Shown in pieces: positions 43,531 through 44,484 of a stretch of DNA of 44,484 bases. Location of the stretch: positions 1 to 44,484 of the forward strand of contig DVKT01000074.1 in NCBI GenBank assembly GCA_018715885.1. The letters run 5' to 3'. A program made the position numbers and the translations under genes. Origin of the DNA: Caccoplasma intestinavium (GTDB lineage Bacteria; Bacteroidota; Bacteroidia; Bacteroidales; UBA11471). The first letter of the stretch is position 1. The number at the start of each line of letters is the position of its first letter. The notes below the pieces were generated by a model. That model was not told the DNA's origin. It ran no database searches and saw nothing but the letters and a program-made list of their open reading frames with translations.

Positions 43531-44469
43531 TTATTCCGAAAAAGCAAAAAGTTCGGTCGAGAGATAACGCTCTCCTGTATCGGGCAGTAATACGACGATA
43601 AGTTTACCTTTATTCTCTTCCCGACAGGCCAAATGCACGGCTGCACTTACGGCCGCCCCCGAAGATATACCGGCCAGTACCCCGTCGCAAGCAACGAGTT
43701 CCCGTCCCATGTGCAAGGCTTCCCCATCGGTTATTCGTACTACTTCATCGACCCGTTTTTTACAGTAAATTTCCGGTACGAAACCGGCGCCGATTCCTTG
43801 TATTTTATGTATTCCCGGTATGCCGCCCGAAAGAACCGGCGAAGAGTCGGGTTCCACGGCTATGGCCTGCACTGCCGGATTATGGCGTTTCAATCCCTCC
43901 GAGACTCCCATTAATGTCCCCCCCGTACCGACTCCGGCAACAAAAATATCAACTTTACCCTCGGTATCCCGCCATATTTCTTCGGCCGTACTGTTTCTGT
44001 GGATTTCCGGATTGGCTGCATTCTCAAATTGCCGTAGCATGACCGCTCCGCTTGTCGACGCCAATAATTCTTCGGCTTTTGCTATGGCCCCCGACATGCC
44101 TTTATTTCCTTCGGTAAGCACCAATTCCGCTCCCACAGCCCGTAGCAATCGTTGTCGTTCGAGGCTCATTGTTTCGGGCATGGTGAGAATCGTTTTGTAC
44201 CCTTTTACCCGGGCTATCCAAGCTATACCGACTCCTGTGTTTCCGCTTGTCGGTTCGATGATAGTTGCCCCGGGCGACAATATACCCCGTGCTTCGGCAT
44301 CTTCTATCATCGATAGTGCCGTACGGTCTTTTACGCTGCCGCCGGGATTGAAAGATTCCAGTTTGGCTACGATTCGGGCGTAAGCGCCATATTTTTTGGA
44401 AATGCCTGTCAGTTCGAGTAACGGTGTATTTCCGATGAGATCGGTCAGTTGCTTGGCAATACGGCTCAT
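43531..44469 (-). CDS. cysK: cysteine synthase A (O-acetylserine sulfhydrylase)
   Basis: A 312-residue PLP enzyme that makes cysteine from O-acetylserine and sulfide. The PLP lysine is K47 in NPGGSVKDR, and PTSGNTGVGIAW (about 73-84) is the substrate loop. GVGTGGTLMG (about 178-187) holds the phosphate. The terminal DTGERYLSTELF is typical of CysK. No N-terminal regulatory extension is seen, so it is a plain CysK rather than CysM or cystathionine beta-synthase. It begins 15 bases before the window's end, so its promoter and upstream neighbour are out of view. Confidence 0.95.
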   Translation of the reverse strand: MSRIAKQLTDLIGNTPLLELTGISKKYGAYARIVAKLESFNPGGSVKDRTALSMIEDAEARGILSPGATIIEPTSGNTGVGIAWIARVKGYKTILTMPETMSLERQRLLRAVGAELVLTEGNKGMSGAIAKAEELLASTSGAVMLRQFENAANPEIHRNSTAEEIWRDTEGKVDIFVAGVGTGGTLMGVSEGLKRHNPAVQAIAVEPDSSPVLSGGIPGIHKIQGIGAGFVPEIYCKKRVDEVVRITDGEALHMGRELVACDGVLAGISSGAAVSAAVHLACREENKGKLIVVLLPDTGERYLSTELFAFSE

Positions 44470-44484
44470 GATTCGTATTTTTTG

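Overview
The window is chromosomal DNA from a member of the Bacteroidota, almost certainly order Bacteroidales. The evidence is a SusC/SusD pair with a FecR-type anti-sigma factor, a GT3 (eukaryote-like) glycogen synthase, C-terminal type IX-secretion-like sorting tails, a DUF4834 protein beside psd/pssA, and many promoters with the Bacteroides -7 element TAnnTTTG, sometimes with a TTTG-like -33 box 19-21 bases upstream. The genus cannot be fixed from sequence reading alone; a gut Bacteroidales such as Barnesiellaceae is a guess. No transposase, integrase, CRISPR array or phage module was seen. Most of the window is ordinary core genome with one accessory transport locus.

Layout. 1-1 kb (-): a small helical protein and a PlsC-like acyltransferase. 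1.2-4.7 kb (+): a large secreted pectate-lyase-type protein split by one in-frame TAA. 4.8-5.7 kb (+): a ureohydrolase with an altered first metal motif. 5.9-9.0 kb (-): a secreted purple-acid-phosphatase-like metallophosphoesterase with three tandem C-terminal repeats. 9.3-13.6 kb (+): glycogen synthase and alpha-glucan phosphorylase. 13.8-14.5 kb (-): a sirtuin. 14.7-16.2 kb (+): two FKBP-type isomerases behind an attenuator-like leader. 16.3-16.8 kb (+): an Lrp/AsnC regulator. 16.9-17.8 kb (-): ribF. 18.1 kb: a tRNA with anticodon CAT.

18.5-31.2 kb (+) is the accessory core: ECF sigma factor, FecR-like anti-sigma factor, SusC-like TonB-dependent transporter with an STN signalling domain, SusD-like lipoprotein, DUF4843 lipoprotein, PKD-like lipoprotein, secreted TlpA-like thioredoxin protein, and a secreted YD-repeat/Fn3 protein with a sorting tail. 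Gaps from FecR onward are 6 to 28 bases, so it reads as one self-regulated uptake operon. It encodes no glycoside hydrolase, polysaccharide lyase or sulfatase, so its ligand is probably not an ordinary polysaccharide; the ligand is unknown. This is the best candidate for an under-described system here. A secreted alpha/beta hydrolase follows directly behind the operon's terminator.

32.8-44.5 kb is housekeeping: an SLC13-type permease (+); psd, pssA and DUF4834 (-) for phosphatidylethanolamine synthesis; an RluA-family pseudouridine synthase (+); pheT with a Phe-containing leader ORF and yebC (+); a small orphan lipoprotein with an unusually strong Shine-Dalgarno (+); a TPR protein and prmA (-); and cysK (-). 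Convergent gene pairs are separated by strong hairpin terminators, several of them usable from both strands.
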